Source: Sphingomonadaceae bacterium 3R27E2-A (GTDB lineage: Bacteria > Pseudomonadota > Alphaproteobacteria > Sphingomonadales > Sphingomonadaceae). From it: a DNA stretch of 64,000 nt. Made by a program: the position numbers and the translations under genes. The notes under the pieces are model-generated. The model had not been told where the DNA came from, searched no databases, and saw only the letters and a program-made list of their open reading frames with translations. Positions 1 to 7,202 of the stretch are shown here, piece by piece. Positions within the stretch are counted from its first letter, which is position 1. Every line of letters starts with the position of its first letter. Location of the stretch: positions 46,393 to 110,392 of the forward strand of contig SCNT01000013.1 in the NCBI GenBank assembly GCA_005503165.1. Reading direction: 5' to 3'.

Positions 1-163
1 CGCCGGCTTCCTCATAGAAGCGGTCGTGTGCGCCGATCCCCTCACCCGCGCCGGTCTGCACCAGCACGCGGTGGCCGTGCGCGTGCATTTCGCGCGCGCT
101 CTCGGGAGTCAGGCCGACGCGATATTCGTGATTCTTGATTTCCTTGGGGGTGCCGATGATCAT
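1..163 (-). CDS. ald: Alanine dehydrogenase, N-terminal part (cut by the window edge)
   Basis: Cytoplasmic NAD-dependent enzyme that interconverts L-alanine with pyruvate and ammonia. Only the first 54 codons lie in the window. They read MIGTPKEIKNHEYRVGLTPE and go on with an HGHRVLVQTGAGEGIG stretch. Both are hallmarks of the alanine dehydrogenase / pyridine-nucleotide transhydrogenase N-terminal domain, including the PKEIKNHEYRVGL substrate-site segment. The ATG at 163 is the first in frame. The gene is divergent from an Lrp/AsnC-type regulator at 324, a common arrangement for ald genes that are induced by alanine through that regulator. The identity is sure; regulation by the neighbour is inferred. 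Confidence 0.92.
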   Translation of the reverse strand, partial: MIIGTPKEIKNHEYRVGLTPESAREMHAHGHRVLVQTGAGEGIGAHDRFYEEAG

Positions 164-281
164 GGTCGCTCTCCATCCGCGGGTGCCGCGGACCCGGTCC
201 GCCGACGCCCTTTGTGATGACGCGCTAATAGCAAGTTTGTTGCGCGAGGTGCTTGCATATCGCCCGCCCATCGCCGAGAAA

Positions 282-300
282 GACGCACAATTTTTGCGTC
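282..300. promoter_or_regulatory. Dyad between ald and the Lrp-type regulator, probable Lrp/AsnC operator
   Basis: A 19-bp dyad with arms GACGCA and TGCGTC and an AT-rich centre CAATTTT. It sits 23 bp upstream of the regulator start and about 120 bp upstream of ald. Lrp/AsnC proteins bind degenerate palindromes of about 15 bp with AT-rich centres, so this is the best operator candidate in the 160-bp divergent gap. The dyad is seen directly; the function is inferred. Confidence 0.45.
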
Positions 301-323
301 ATTTGCAAGGAACGCGCATAATC

Positions 324-788
324 ATGGACCGGATCGACATAAGGCTGCTCAACTTGCTGCAACGCGAGGGGCCGCGCCCCGCCGCCGAACTCGGCGAAAA
401 GGTCGGGCTGTCGGCGTCGGCGTGCCACCGCCGCATCCGCGCGCTCGAGGCCGGGGGGATCATCACCGGCTATACCGCGCGGCTCGCCCCCGACAAGATC
501 GGGCTCGGGCTCGACGTGTTCGTCGACATCAGCCTCCATTCGCAGAGTGAGGAGGCGCTGACCGCGTTCGAGGCGGCGGTGAAGAGCTTCGATGAAATCC
601 TAGAGTGCCAGCTGCTCTCGGGCGCCTCGGATTACCGCCTCCGCGTCGCGGCGCGCAACGTCGCCGACTTCGACCGTCTGCACCGCCATTGCCTGTCGCG
701 GCTGCCCGGGGTCGCGGCGATGCACAGCGCCTTTGCGCTGCGCACGATCAAGGCGTTCGAGGGTTATCCGGTGCGCTGCGAGGGCTGA
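324..788 (+). CDS. Lrp/AsnC family transcriptional regulator
   Basis: A 154-aa regulator of the feast/famine family. The N-terminal winged helix-turn-helix starts at MDRIDIRLLNLLQREG and includes AELGEKVGLSASACHRRIRA, typical of AsnC-type HTH domains. The C-terminal half (about residues 65-150) fits the RAM ligand-binding domain. The open frame extends upstream to 135, but ATG 324 aligns with the family N-terminus, so I use it. Divergence from ald suggests it is the alanine-responsive activator of alanine catabolism (AldR/BkdR-like), acting through the dyad at 282-300. Family assignment is firm; the target is inferred from position. Confidence 0.88.
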   Translation: MDRIDIRLLNLLQREGPRPAAELGEKVGLSASACHRRIRALEAGGIITGYTARLAPDKIGLGLDVFVDISLHSQSEEALTAFEAAVKSFDEILECQLLSGASDYRLRVAARNVADFDRLHRHCLSRLPGVAAMHSAFALRTIKAFEGYPVRCEG

Positions 789-809
789 ACCCAAAATTTG
801 CGGGCCTGG

Positions 810-824
810 TTAACGCCGAATTTA
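810..824 (+). promoter_or_regulatory. Near-consensus CtrA box upstream of the chemoreceptor
   Basis: The sequence is TTAA, seven bases (CGCCGAA), then TTTA. This differs by one base from the CtrA consensus TTAA-N7-TTAA. It lies between the lrp-type stop and the chemoreceptor start, 91 bp upstream of the ATG. CtrA controls motility and chemotaxis genes in many alphaproteobacteria. The site is inferred. Confidence 0.4.
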
Positions 825-914
825 CCCCTTCCCCACATAGATCGGTCATGATTTTCGCCGGTGACAGCGGACGGCAGCGCCGCGCGCCACGAACATGGTG
901 AGGGAAGCAGGATC

Positions 915-2267
915 ATGGTGAAGGACAATCCGATTCATAAGCAGCAGATCGACCCGATTTCGATGTCGGAGCGCTTTCCCTTCTATGACCTCGACGGGCG
1001 GCTCGCCGCCGACGGCGCCGAAATCTATCAGATCATCGCGGGGCGCGAGGAAGCGATCGCGCGCGCCTATTGGGATATGTTCAACGCGCTTCCCTCGGTC
1101 GACCGCCGCGTCGAGGGGGAGCTTTACGACAGTTATGTCCGCGGCAGCGCGCACCACAGCGCGGTCAAATATCGCGACGCCGCAGGGCAGGAGGTCGCGA
1201 CGATCGCGTGCCAGAACACGCATATGGCGCGGCGCGTGAACCTGCCGCTCGCGTCGGTCCTGTCGTGCATGGCCGAAAGCCAGCGGTTGACCTTCGAATA
1301 TATCGTCGAGGCGTGCCGCGGTGACGAAGCGCGGCTGGTCCGCCTGACGAGCGCGATGAACCGCCTCGGCCTGCTCGAATATGACATCATGCAGCGCTAC
1401 GCCGAAAAGCTCGACCGCGCGGTCGTCTCGTCCGAGCGCCAGGCGCTGGCGGGCGATTTCGACCAGTCCATCGCGTCATTGGTGCAGGATACGGACGGGG
1501 TGCGCCGCGAACTCGCCAAGCAGGCCGCCTCGGCCGACCAGGCGGCGAAGGGCATGATCGCCAAGACGAGCGAGGTCGCCGCGGCGTCCGAACAGTCGGC
1601 GATCGCGATGCGCGAAGCCGCCTCGACCGCCGCCGGCCTGATTCGCGCGATCGAGGATGCCCGGAGCGAGGTCGAAGCCTCGGCCAGCGTCGCAACGCGC
1701 GCCTCCGAACAGGCGGGCGAGGCCGTCGCCATGTCCGAAGCACTGTCGCACCACGCCGAATCGATCGAATCCATCTTGGGCCTGATCCGCGAGATCGCGG
1801 GGCAGACGAACCTCCTCGCGCTCAACGCCACCATCGAGGCCGCGCGCGCGGGCGAGTCGGGCCGCGGTTTCGCGGTCGTCGCGCAGGAGGTGAAAAGCCT
1901 CGCCAACGAGACCGCGCGCGCAACCGACGATATCGCGGGCAAGATCACCGCGATCCAGCAGGCGACGCGCGGATCGGTGAGCGCCAACCAGTCGATCCAG
2001 GCGACGATCGTCGAGGTCCAGCATTCGGCGCAGCGCATCCGCGACGCGATGGACGCGCAGGCGCAGACGGTCACCTCGATCACCGCGGCCGTCGACGAGA
2101 CCGCGCTCGCCGCCGATTCCATGTCGTCGACCATCGCCAGCATCCGCAACGATTCGGGCATGGTCGCCGGCGAGATCAGCGTGCTCAGCGAGGAATTCTC
2201 GCGCATGGGCGAGCGGCTGCAGTCGCTCGAAAAGGCCGCGAGCGAATTCAGCCGCCGGGTGGCGTAA
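915..2267 (+). CDS. Soluble globin-coupled methyl-accepting chemotaxis protein
   Basis: A 450-aa chemoreceptor with no transmembrane segment. The N-terminal ~180 residues resemble the protoglobin-type sensor of HemAT-like receptors: [12 protein letters not shown] fits the B/C helices, and His103 in [12 protein letters not shown] fits the proximal heme ligand region. The C-terminal part carries the highly conserved methyl-accepting hairpin tip ([20 protein letters not shown], then [15 protein letters not shown]), about residues 295-340, which contacts CheA/CheW. The frame is open upstream to 861, but ATG 915 follows a GGAAG ribosome site. Probable role: oxygen or redox sensing (aerotaxis). No che genes are nearby, so it must feed a distant pathway. 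The MCP part is certain; heme binding is probable but unproven. Confidence 0.85.
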   Translation: MVKDNPIHKQQIDPISMSERFPFYDLDGRLAADGAEIYQIIAGREEAIARAYWDMFNALPSVDRRVEGELYDSYVRGSAHHSAVKYRDAAGQEVATIACQNTHMARRVNLPLASVLSCMAESQRLTFEYIVEACRGDEARLVRLTSAMNRLGLLEYDIMQRYAEKLDRAVVSSERQALAGDFDQSIASLVQDTDGVRRELAKQAASADQAAKGMIAKTSEVAAASEQSAIAMREAASTAAGLIRAIEDARSEVEASASVATRASEQAGEAVAMSEALSHHAESIESILGLIREIAGQTNLLALNATIEAARAGESGRGFAVVAQEVKSLANETARATDDIAGKITAIQQATRGSVSANQSIQATIVEVQHSAQRIRDAMDAQAQTVTSITAAVDETALAADSMSSTIASIRNDSGMVAGEISVLSEEFSRMGERLQSLEKAASEFSRRVA

Positions 2268-2274
2268 CGAGTTG

Positions 2275-2350
2275 CCCCCCCGCGAAAGCCGGGGCCCAGA
2301 TCGCGAATACGACGCTTTTCTCACGGGCCCCGGCTTTCGCCGGGGAACAC
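2275..2350. repeat. Inverted repeat, CCCCGGCTTTCGCCGGGG family (copy 1)
   Basis: Two ~20-bp arms (CGAAAGCCGGGGCCC and GGGCCCCGGCTTTCGCC) face each other around a ~28-bp centre. It lies between the chemoreceptor stop and the SDR start. Related copies occur at 19512, 58128 and 62066. It could form a long hairpin and act as a transcription stop, or it may be a dispersed extragenic palindrome. Confidence 0.8.
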
Positions 2351-2388
2351 ATCTAGCCTAGCCCCCGCATGACCTCTAAGGCGAGGCG

Positions 2389-3081
2389 ATGCAGACCCAT
2401 ATCCTGATCAGCGGCGCGAGCCGCGGCATCGGCGCGGCGATCGCCGAAACGCTGGTGTCCGACGCCACAAAGGTCATCGCGCTGTCGAGCGCCGACGGCG
2501 ACCTCGCCGATCCCGCGGCCCCCGACCGCATCTGGAACCGCGCGCTCGCGCACCTCGACGGACGCATCGACGTGCTGGTGAACAACGCCGGAGTGTTCGA
2601 GGCGAACCCGGTCGACGCCGACAACGCCGAATGGCTCGCGAGTTGGAACCGCACGCAACAGATCAACCTGACCGCGAGCGCACTCTTCTGCCGCCGCGCG
2701 GTCCTGCACTGGCAGGAGCGCGCCGCGGCGGGCCGCATCGTCAATATCGCGAGCCGCGCCGCGCATCGCGGCGACAGCCCTGCGCACTGGCACTATGCCG
2801 CGTCGAAGGCGGGCATGGTCGCGATGACCAAGACCATCGCGCGCGCCTATGCGAAGGAGAATATCCTCGCTTTCGCCATCTGCCCCGGCTTCACGATGAC
2901 GGGCATGGCCGACGAGTATCTGGCGAGCCGCGGCGGCGACAAACTGCTCGCCGATATCCCGCTCGGTCGCGTCGCGATGCCAGGCGAAGTCGCCGAAATG
3001 GCGCGCTGGTGCGCGCTGGATGCGCCCGCGTCGATGACCGGCGCGGTGCTCGACGTGAACGGGGCGAGCTATGTCCGCTAG
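2389..3081 (+). CDS. SDR family NAD(P)-dependent oxidoreductase
   Basis: A 230-aa classical short-chain dehydrogenase/reductase. It shows the nucleotide-binding motif SGASRGIG (residues 8-15), the NNAG motif after strand 4, a catalytic Ser near 122 (NIASRAA) and the YxxxK pair Tyr136/Lys140 in HYAASKAG. The ending is a typical SDR C-terminus (DVNGASYVR). The substrate cannot be read from sequence. The stop overlaps the start of the metallo-beta-lactamase gene by 11 bp, and that gene overlaps prmA, so all three form one transcript. Confidence 0.88.
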   Translation: MQTHILISGASRGIGAAIAETLVSDATKVIALSSADGDLADPAAPDRIWNRALAHLDGRIDVLVNNAGVFEANPVDADNAEWLASWNRTQQINLTASALFCRRAVLHWQERAAAGRIVNIASRAAHRGDSPAHWHYAASKAGMVAMTKTIARAYAKENILAFAICPGFTMTGMADEYLASRGGDKLLADIPLGRVAMPGEVAEMARWCALDAPASMTGAVLDVNGASYVR

Positions 3082-3967
3082 GCTCGGGCTCGTCGCCGCA
3101 TTCGCGCTCGCCGGCTGCGCGCCGGGGCCGGCGCCCGCCACCGCCGCGCCCGCCCCGAACGGCAAGGCGCTCGCCATGGCCTGCGAAGGCCGCGACGGAT
3201 GGAGCGACCCCGCGCCGCCCGCGAGGATCCACGGCAACACCTATTATGTCGGCACCTGTGGCATCGCCGTCCTGCTGATCGCGACCCCCGACGGGCTGGT
3301 GCTGCTCGACGGCGCGACCGAAAAGGCCGTGCCCTCGATCTTGGCCAATATCCGCACGCTCGGTTTCGACCCGAAGAATGTCCGCTATCTTCTCGCCAGC
3401 CACGAACATGACGACCATGTCGGCGGGCTCGCCGCGCTGCAAGCGGCGACGGGCGCCAGGCTGCTCGCGCGCCGCGAGGCGGTGGCGGCGCTAACCAGCG
3501 GCACCCCCGATGCCACCGACCCACAGCGCGAGATCGCCAGCCCGTTCGCGGGGGTGGCCGTATCGCGCACGGTCGTCGACGGCGAGGTGGTGGGACTGCG
3601 CGACATCGCCCTGACCGCGCACGCCACCCCCGGCCACACGCCGGGGAGCACGAGCTGGACCTGGCGGTCGTGCGAAGGCGGCGATTGCCGGACCATCGCC
3701 TATGTCGACAGCCTGACCGCGATCTCGGGCGACGCCTATCGCTTCGCCGACCATCCCGATTATGTCGCAACCTTTCGCGCGACGCTGGCCAAGGTCCCGA
3801 CCCTGCCCTGCGACCTGCTGATCACCCCGCATCCGTCGGCGAGCAATTTGTTCACGCGGCTGGCGGGCGACGCGCGGTTGGTCGATGCGGACGCGTGCCA
3901 TTTTTATGCCGCGGGCGCGGCGAAACGGCTCGACGAGCGGCTGGCGAAAGAAAACGAAGCAAAATGA
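3071..3967 (+). CDS. Subclass B3 metallo-beta-lactamase, predicted lipoprotein
   Basis: A 298-aa protein with a full subclass B3 zinc site. SHEHDDHVGG (residues 110-119) supplies His111, His113, Asp115 and His116. TPGHTPGSTSWTW supplies His189, and ITPHPSASN supplies His254. PGHTPGST and PHPSASN are characteristic of B3 enzymes rather than of glyoxalase II or RNase Z relatives. The N-terminus is a short hydrophobic leader ending in the lipobox LAGC (Cys16), so the enzyme is probably anchored to a membrane facing the periplasm. Expected activity is zinc-dependent hydrolysis of beta-lactams, possibly carbapenems; spectrum cannot be read from sequence. The start overlaps the SDR stop. Base composition matches the neighbours, so it looks like a resident gene. 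Confidence 0.85.
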   Translation: MSARLGLVAAFALAGCAPGPAPATAAPAPNGKALAMACEGRDGWSDPAPPARIHGNTYYVGTCGIAVLLIATPDGLVLLDGATEKAVPSILANIRTLGFDPKNVRYLLASHEHDDHVGGLAALQAATGARLLARREAVAALTSGTPDATDPQREIASPFAGVAVSRTVVDGEVVGLRDIALTAHATPGHTPGSTSWTWRSCEGGDCRTIAYVDSLTAISGDAYRFADHPDYVATFRATLAKVPTLPCDLLITPHPSASNLFTRLAGDARLVDADACHFYAAGAAKRLDERLAKENEAK

Positions 3968-4935
3968 GCTGGATCGTCTCGCTGCCCTGCACACGCGCCG
4001 AGGCCGAGGCGCTGTCGGGCGAAATCCCCGCGCTCGATGCCACGCCCGAGGCGCCTGTCGTCGTCACGCGCGAGATCGACGAGGAGGCCGGGCTGTGGCA
4101 GCTCGACGCCTATATGGGCGACAAGCCGGGCGGGGCGCTTCTGAAGCTGCTCCAGTCGCTCGTGCCGAGCGCGAAGGGCACCAAGCCGGAGGTCGCCGAG
4201 CTGCCCGAGGAAGATTGGGTCACGCTGTCGCAGCAGGGGCTCGAGCCGGTGCAGGCGGGGCGCTTCTTCGTCCACACCAGCAGCCACGCCGACCGCGTGC
4301 CGACGGGCACGACGCCTTTCCTGATCGATGCGAGCCAGGCCTTCGGCACCGGCGGGCACGACACCACCGCGGGCTGCCTCGCGATGCTCGACCGGCTGGC
4401 GCGGCAGGGCGCGAGCCCGCGCAACATCGCCGACATCGGCACCGGCACCGGGCTGCTCGCCTTTGCCGCGATGGCGCTGTGGCCGCGCGCGCGGACGATC
4501 GCATCGGACATCGACCCCGCGAGCATCTTCGTGACCAGGGACAATGCCGGGATCAACGGCGTGCCGCTGGGACGCAGCGGCGGGCGGCTGGCGGTCGCGG
4601 TCGCGCCGGGGACCGACCATCCGTCGATCAAGCATCGCGCGCCCTATGACCTCGTCATCGCGAACATCCTCGCGGGGCCGCTGATCACCCTCGCCCCCGA
4701 TATCGCCAGCGTCACGGCGCCCGGCGGCCGCGCGATCCTCGCGGGGCTGATCGCGCGCCAGATGGAGCCGGTGCTCGCCGCCTATCGCGCGCAGGGCTTC
4801 CGCCTCGCCGCGCGCGGCGGCAGCGCCGACTGGCCGTGCCTGCTGCTCGTCAAGCGCCGTCGTTACGGCTGGCGCCGCAAGGAGCGCGCTTTGCATCGCG
4901 CGGACCCTGCCGACGCGAGTTTCGGCAGCTGGTAG
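3964..4935 (+). CDS. prmA: Ribosomal protein L11 methyltransferase
   Basis: A 323-aa SAM-dependent enzyme that methylates lysines of ribosomal protein L11. The SAM-binding motif DIGTGTGLLA is near residue 158, preceded by the conserved AFGTGGHDTT segment of PrmA. The NILAGPL motif that follows carries the N-I/P-L catalytic loop. Length fits the family, with a slightly extended basic C-terminus (VKRRRYGWRRKERA). ATG 3964 overlaps the lactamase TGA as ATGA, which decides the start. The stop lies 3 bp from the stop of the convergent phhA gene. Confidence 0.92.
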   Translation: MSWIVSLPCTRAEAEALSGEIPALDATPEAPVVVTREIDEEAGLWQLDAYMGDKPGGALLKLLQSLVPSAKGTKPEVAELPEEDWVTLSQQGLEPVQAGRFFVHTSSHADRVPTGTTPFLIDASQAFGTGGHDTTAGCLAMLDRLARQGASPRNIADIGTGTGLLAFAAMALWPRARTIASDIDPASIFVTRDNAGINGVPLGRSGGRLAVAVAPGTDHPSIKHRAPYDLVIANILAGPLITLAPDIASVTAPGGRAILAGLIARQMEPVLAAYRAQGFRLAARGGSADWPCLLLVKRRRYGWRRKERALHRADPADASFGSW

Positions 4936-4938
4936 GCG

Positions 4939-5808
4939 TCAGGCTTTCGCCGTCGCATAATCCTGTGTGCCGCGCGTGATCACGTCGTCGCCCGGCAAAA
5001 TGTCGGCGATGGCGATCGACGGCAAGGCGTCGTTCGCGGCGTAGAGCGGCGCGAAATCGGTGTTCACCGTGGTGTCGAGAAGTTGCTCGAGGCTGTCGAC
5101 CACAAAATAATTCTGCTGGAAATCGTCGATCCGGTAGTCGGTGCGCATCACGCGCGCGAGGTCGAAGCCGATGCGGTTCGGGCTGTCGCTGTCGAGCGCG
5201 AAGACGCTCTCGGCGTAGCTCGACACGATGCCCGCGCCATAGATGCGCAGGCCGCCGGCCTCGCGGATCAGCCCGAATTCGACGGTGTACCAGTAGAGCC
5301 GCGCGAGCTGTTTCAGCGCGTCGAACTTCAGGCTGCGGAGGCCCCCTTCGCCGTATGCCACCATATAGTCGGCGAAGACGGGATCGGCGAGCATCGGGAC
5401 ATGGCCGAAGACGTCGTGGAAGACGTCGGGCTCTTTCAGATAGTCCAGCTGTTCGGGGGTGCGGATGAAATTGCCCGCGGGGAAGCGGCGGTTCGCGAGA
5501 TGGTCGAAAAACACCGCGTCGGGGACGAGCCCCGGCACCGCGACGACCTGCCACCCCGTCGCCGCCGTCAGCCGCGCGTTGAGCTCGCGGTAATCGGGAA
5601 TGCCCGGCTTTTCGAGCCGCAGTACGTCGATCCCGCGCAGAAATGCCTCCGACGCGCGGCCCGGCAGCATCGCCGACTGGCGCGCGAAGAGCCGGTCCCA
5701 CATCGCATGTTCGTCGGCGGTGAAGGCGCCCCAGTTCTGCGCAATCGTCCAGTCGGCCGCGGCCTCGGGCGGCGGGCGATCGTGGACGTGGGTAAAGCCG
5801 TCTTTCAT
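4939..5808 (-). CDS. phhA: Phenylalanine 4-monooxygenase
   Basis: A 289-aa tetrahydropterin-dependent, non-heme iron enzyme that converts phenylalanine to tyrosine. The iron ligands are visible: His131 and His136 in FHDVFGHVP and Glu177 in YWYTVEFGL. PEQLDYLKEPDVFHD is the usual signature. The protein has the length of the single-domain bacterial form without the eukaryotic ACT regulatory domain. An in-frame TTG at 5838 would add ten residues, but ATG 5808 fits the family. It lies 40 bp downstream of the PepSY gene and may be read through from it. Confidence 0.95.
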   Translation of the reverse strand: MKDGFTHVHDRPPPEAAADWTIAQNWGAFTADEHAMWDRLFARQSAMLPGRASEAFLRGIDVLRLEKPGIPDYRELNARLTAATGWQVVAVPGLVPDAVFFDHLANRRFPAGNFIRTPEQLDYLKEPDVFHDVFGHVPMLADPVFADYMVAYGEGGLRSLKFDALKQLARLYWYTVEFGLIREAGGLRIYGAGIVSSYAESVFALDSDSPNRIGFDLARVMRTDYRIDDFQQNYFVVDSLEQLLDTTVNTDFAPLYAANDALPSIAIADILPGDDVITRGTQDYATAKA

Positions 5809-5847
5809 GGCGCTGGGCCTAGCATGATATGGTAACAAATGAAACCT

Positions 5848-7191
5848 TCAGGCATGCGCGACTCCGAGCCAACGCGCTGCACGCGGCACGCGCGGCAAGA
5901 TGAGCCTTTCGGTGATCCACAGCAAGAGGAGCGAGGCCGCCAGCAAGGGCAGCAGAGCGGCGAGCAGCAGCAGGATCGCCGCCACCCCCTTCAGCCGCGC
6001 CGGCTCGCGGGCCGGTGGCGGCGCCCCGAGCGCGTCCTCGGGCTTGCGGCGGCGCCACATCAGAAAGCCCGAGATCGCGAGCGTGAAGAGCGCGACCGCG
6101 GTCGCCACGCCGACCAGTTGGTTGACCCAGCCGAACAGCTGCCCCTCGTGCCAGGCGATCCCGTACCCGACCGCACGGTCGATGCCATGCTTGTCGGCAA
6201 ACGCGCTGCGCGACACTTCGGCGCCGGTCATGGGGTCGTAGCCGACCTTGCGCACCAGCGGCCGGTTCTGCGTCTGCGTCGTCAATGTCCAGACCTGGCC
6301 GTTGGGCGGCCCGAACAGATTGGGTGCGCCGGGCGGCTGGACGATCGCCGGGGCGGGCATATGTTCGGCCTTGGCCTGCGCGACGATCCGCGCGAGCGGG
6401 ACCGTCGGCGCCGCATGGCCGCCATGATCGGCCATCGCCATCGCAGCATGGTCGTGCGAAGCATGATGGTCGGCGCCGCCGCTCTTCCAGTCCTGCGCGC
6501 CCGACACCCAGCCCATCTCGGCGCGCAGCGCGCGAAAGCCGCTCGCCCAGACGTCGGTCCAGGGCAGCGCGGTGAGCAGCAGGACGAGCGCGAGTCCCGA
6601 CACCCAGAAGCCCGTCACCGCGTGCAGGTCGCGCAGCGCCGCTCGCCCGCCGAGCGAAAGCCGCGGCCAGACCACCCCCGCCATCCCGCGCCCGCGCGGC
6701 CACCAGAGGTAAAGCCCGGTCAGGATCATCACGATCGCCCAGCTCGCCGCGAGCTCGACGATCAAGCCCCCGGCGCGCCCGATCAGCAGGCTGCCATGGA
6801 TTTTCGCGAGCCATGCCGAGATTCGTCGCTCGGGATCGGCCGAGCCGATGACCCTTCCCTGCGGCGACACCGCGACGTCGCGCATCGTGCCGTTGGAGAG
6901 GCCGAGATGGACGACCGCAGCGTCGCCCGGCGACTCGGGAATCCGGTAATAGTGAAAGCTGGCGCCCGGAAAATCGCCAAGCGCGGCGGCGACTTGCTGA
7001 TCGGCATCGACCGCGCCGGCAGTCGGCAGGCCGCGCCAGCCGCGCTCTTCCCACCGGTCGAGCTGCGGCTTGAACAGATAGACCGCGCCCGTCAGCGACA
7101 GGATGAGGATAAAGGGGATGACGAACAGCCCGGCATAGAAATGCCAGCGCCAGATCGTGCGATAGAGCGGAATATGGTTGCTGTCGGTCAT
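5848..7191 (-). CDS. PepSY-associated TM helix protein (inner-membrane metal reductase type)
   Basis: A 447-aa membrane protein of the PepSY_TM family. Such proteins pair with TonB receptors and are thought to reduce or handle metals released in the periplasm. The N-terminus YRTIWRWHFYAGLFVIPFI is the family signature, followed by three more helices (near residues 150-175, 205-225 and 345-370) and a C-terminal hydrophobic pair. A His-rich stretch in the periplasmic loop (HHASHDHAAMAMADHGGH) suggests copper or another soft metal rather than only iron. ATG 7191 is preceded by GGGGCAGGGG. The start is 11 bp from the TonB receptor stop, so the two are co-transcribed. Confidence 0.85.
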   Translation of the reverse strand: MTDSNHIPLYRTIWRWHFYAGLFVIPFILILSLTGAVYLFKPQLDRWEERGWRGLPTAGAVDADQQVAAALGDFPGASFHYYRIPESPGDAAVVHLGLSNGTMRDVAVSPQGRVIGSADPERRISAWLAKIHGSLLIGRAGGLIVELAASWAIVMILTGLYLWWPRGRGMAGVVWPRLSLGGRAALRDLHAVTGFWVSGLALVLLLTALPWTDVWASGFRALRAEMGWVSGAQDWKSGGADHHASHDHAAMAMADHGGHAAPTVPLARIVAQAKAEHMPAPAIVQPPGAPNLFGPPNGQVWTLTTQTQNRPLVRKVGYDPMTGAEVSRSAFADKHGIDRAVGYGIAWHEGQLFGWVNQLVGVATAVALFTLAISGFLMWRRRKPEDALGAPPPAREPARLKGVAAILLLLAALLPLLAASLLLLWITERLILPRVPRAARWLGVAHA

Positions 7192-7202
7192 CCCCTGCCC
7201 CC

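Noticed and set aside
5809..5838. Longer phhA start at TTG 5838
   Set aside because: The ten added residues are not part of the family and ATG 5808 gives the normal N-terminus.
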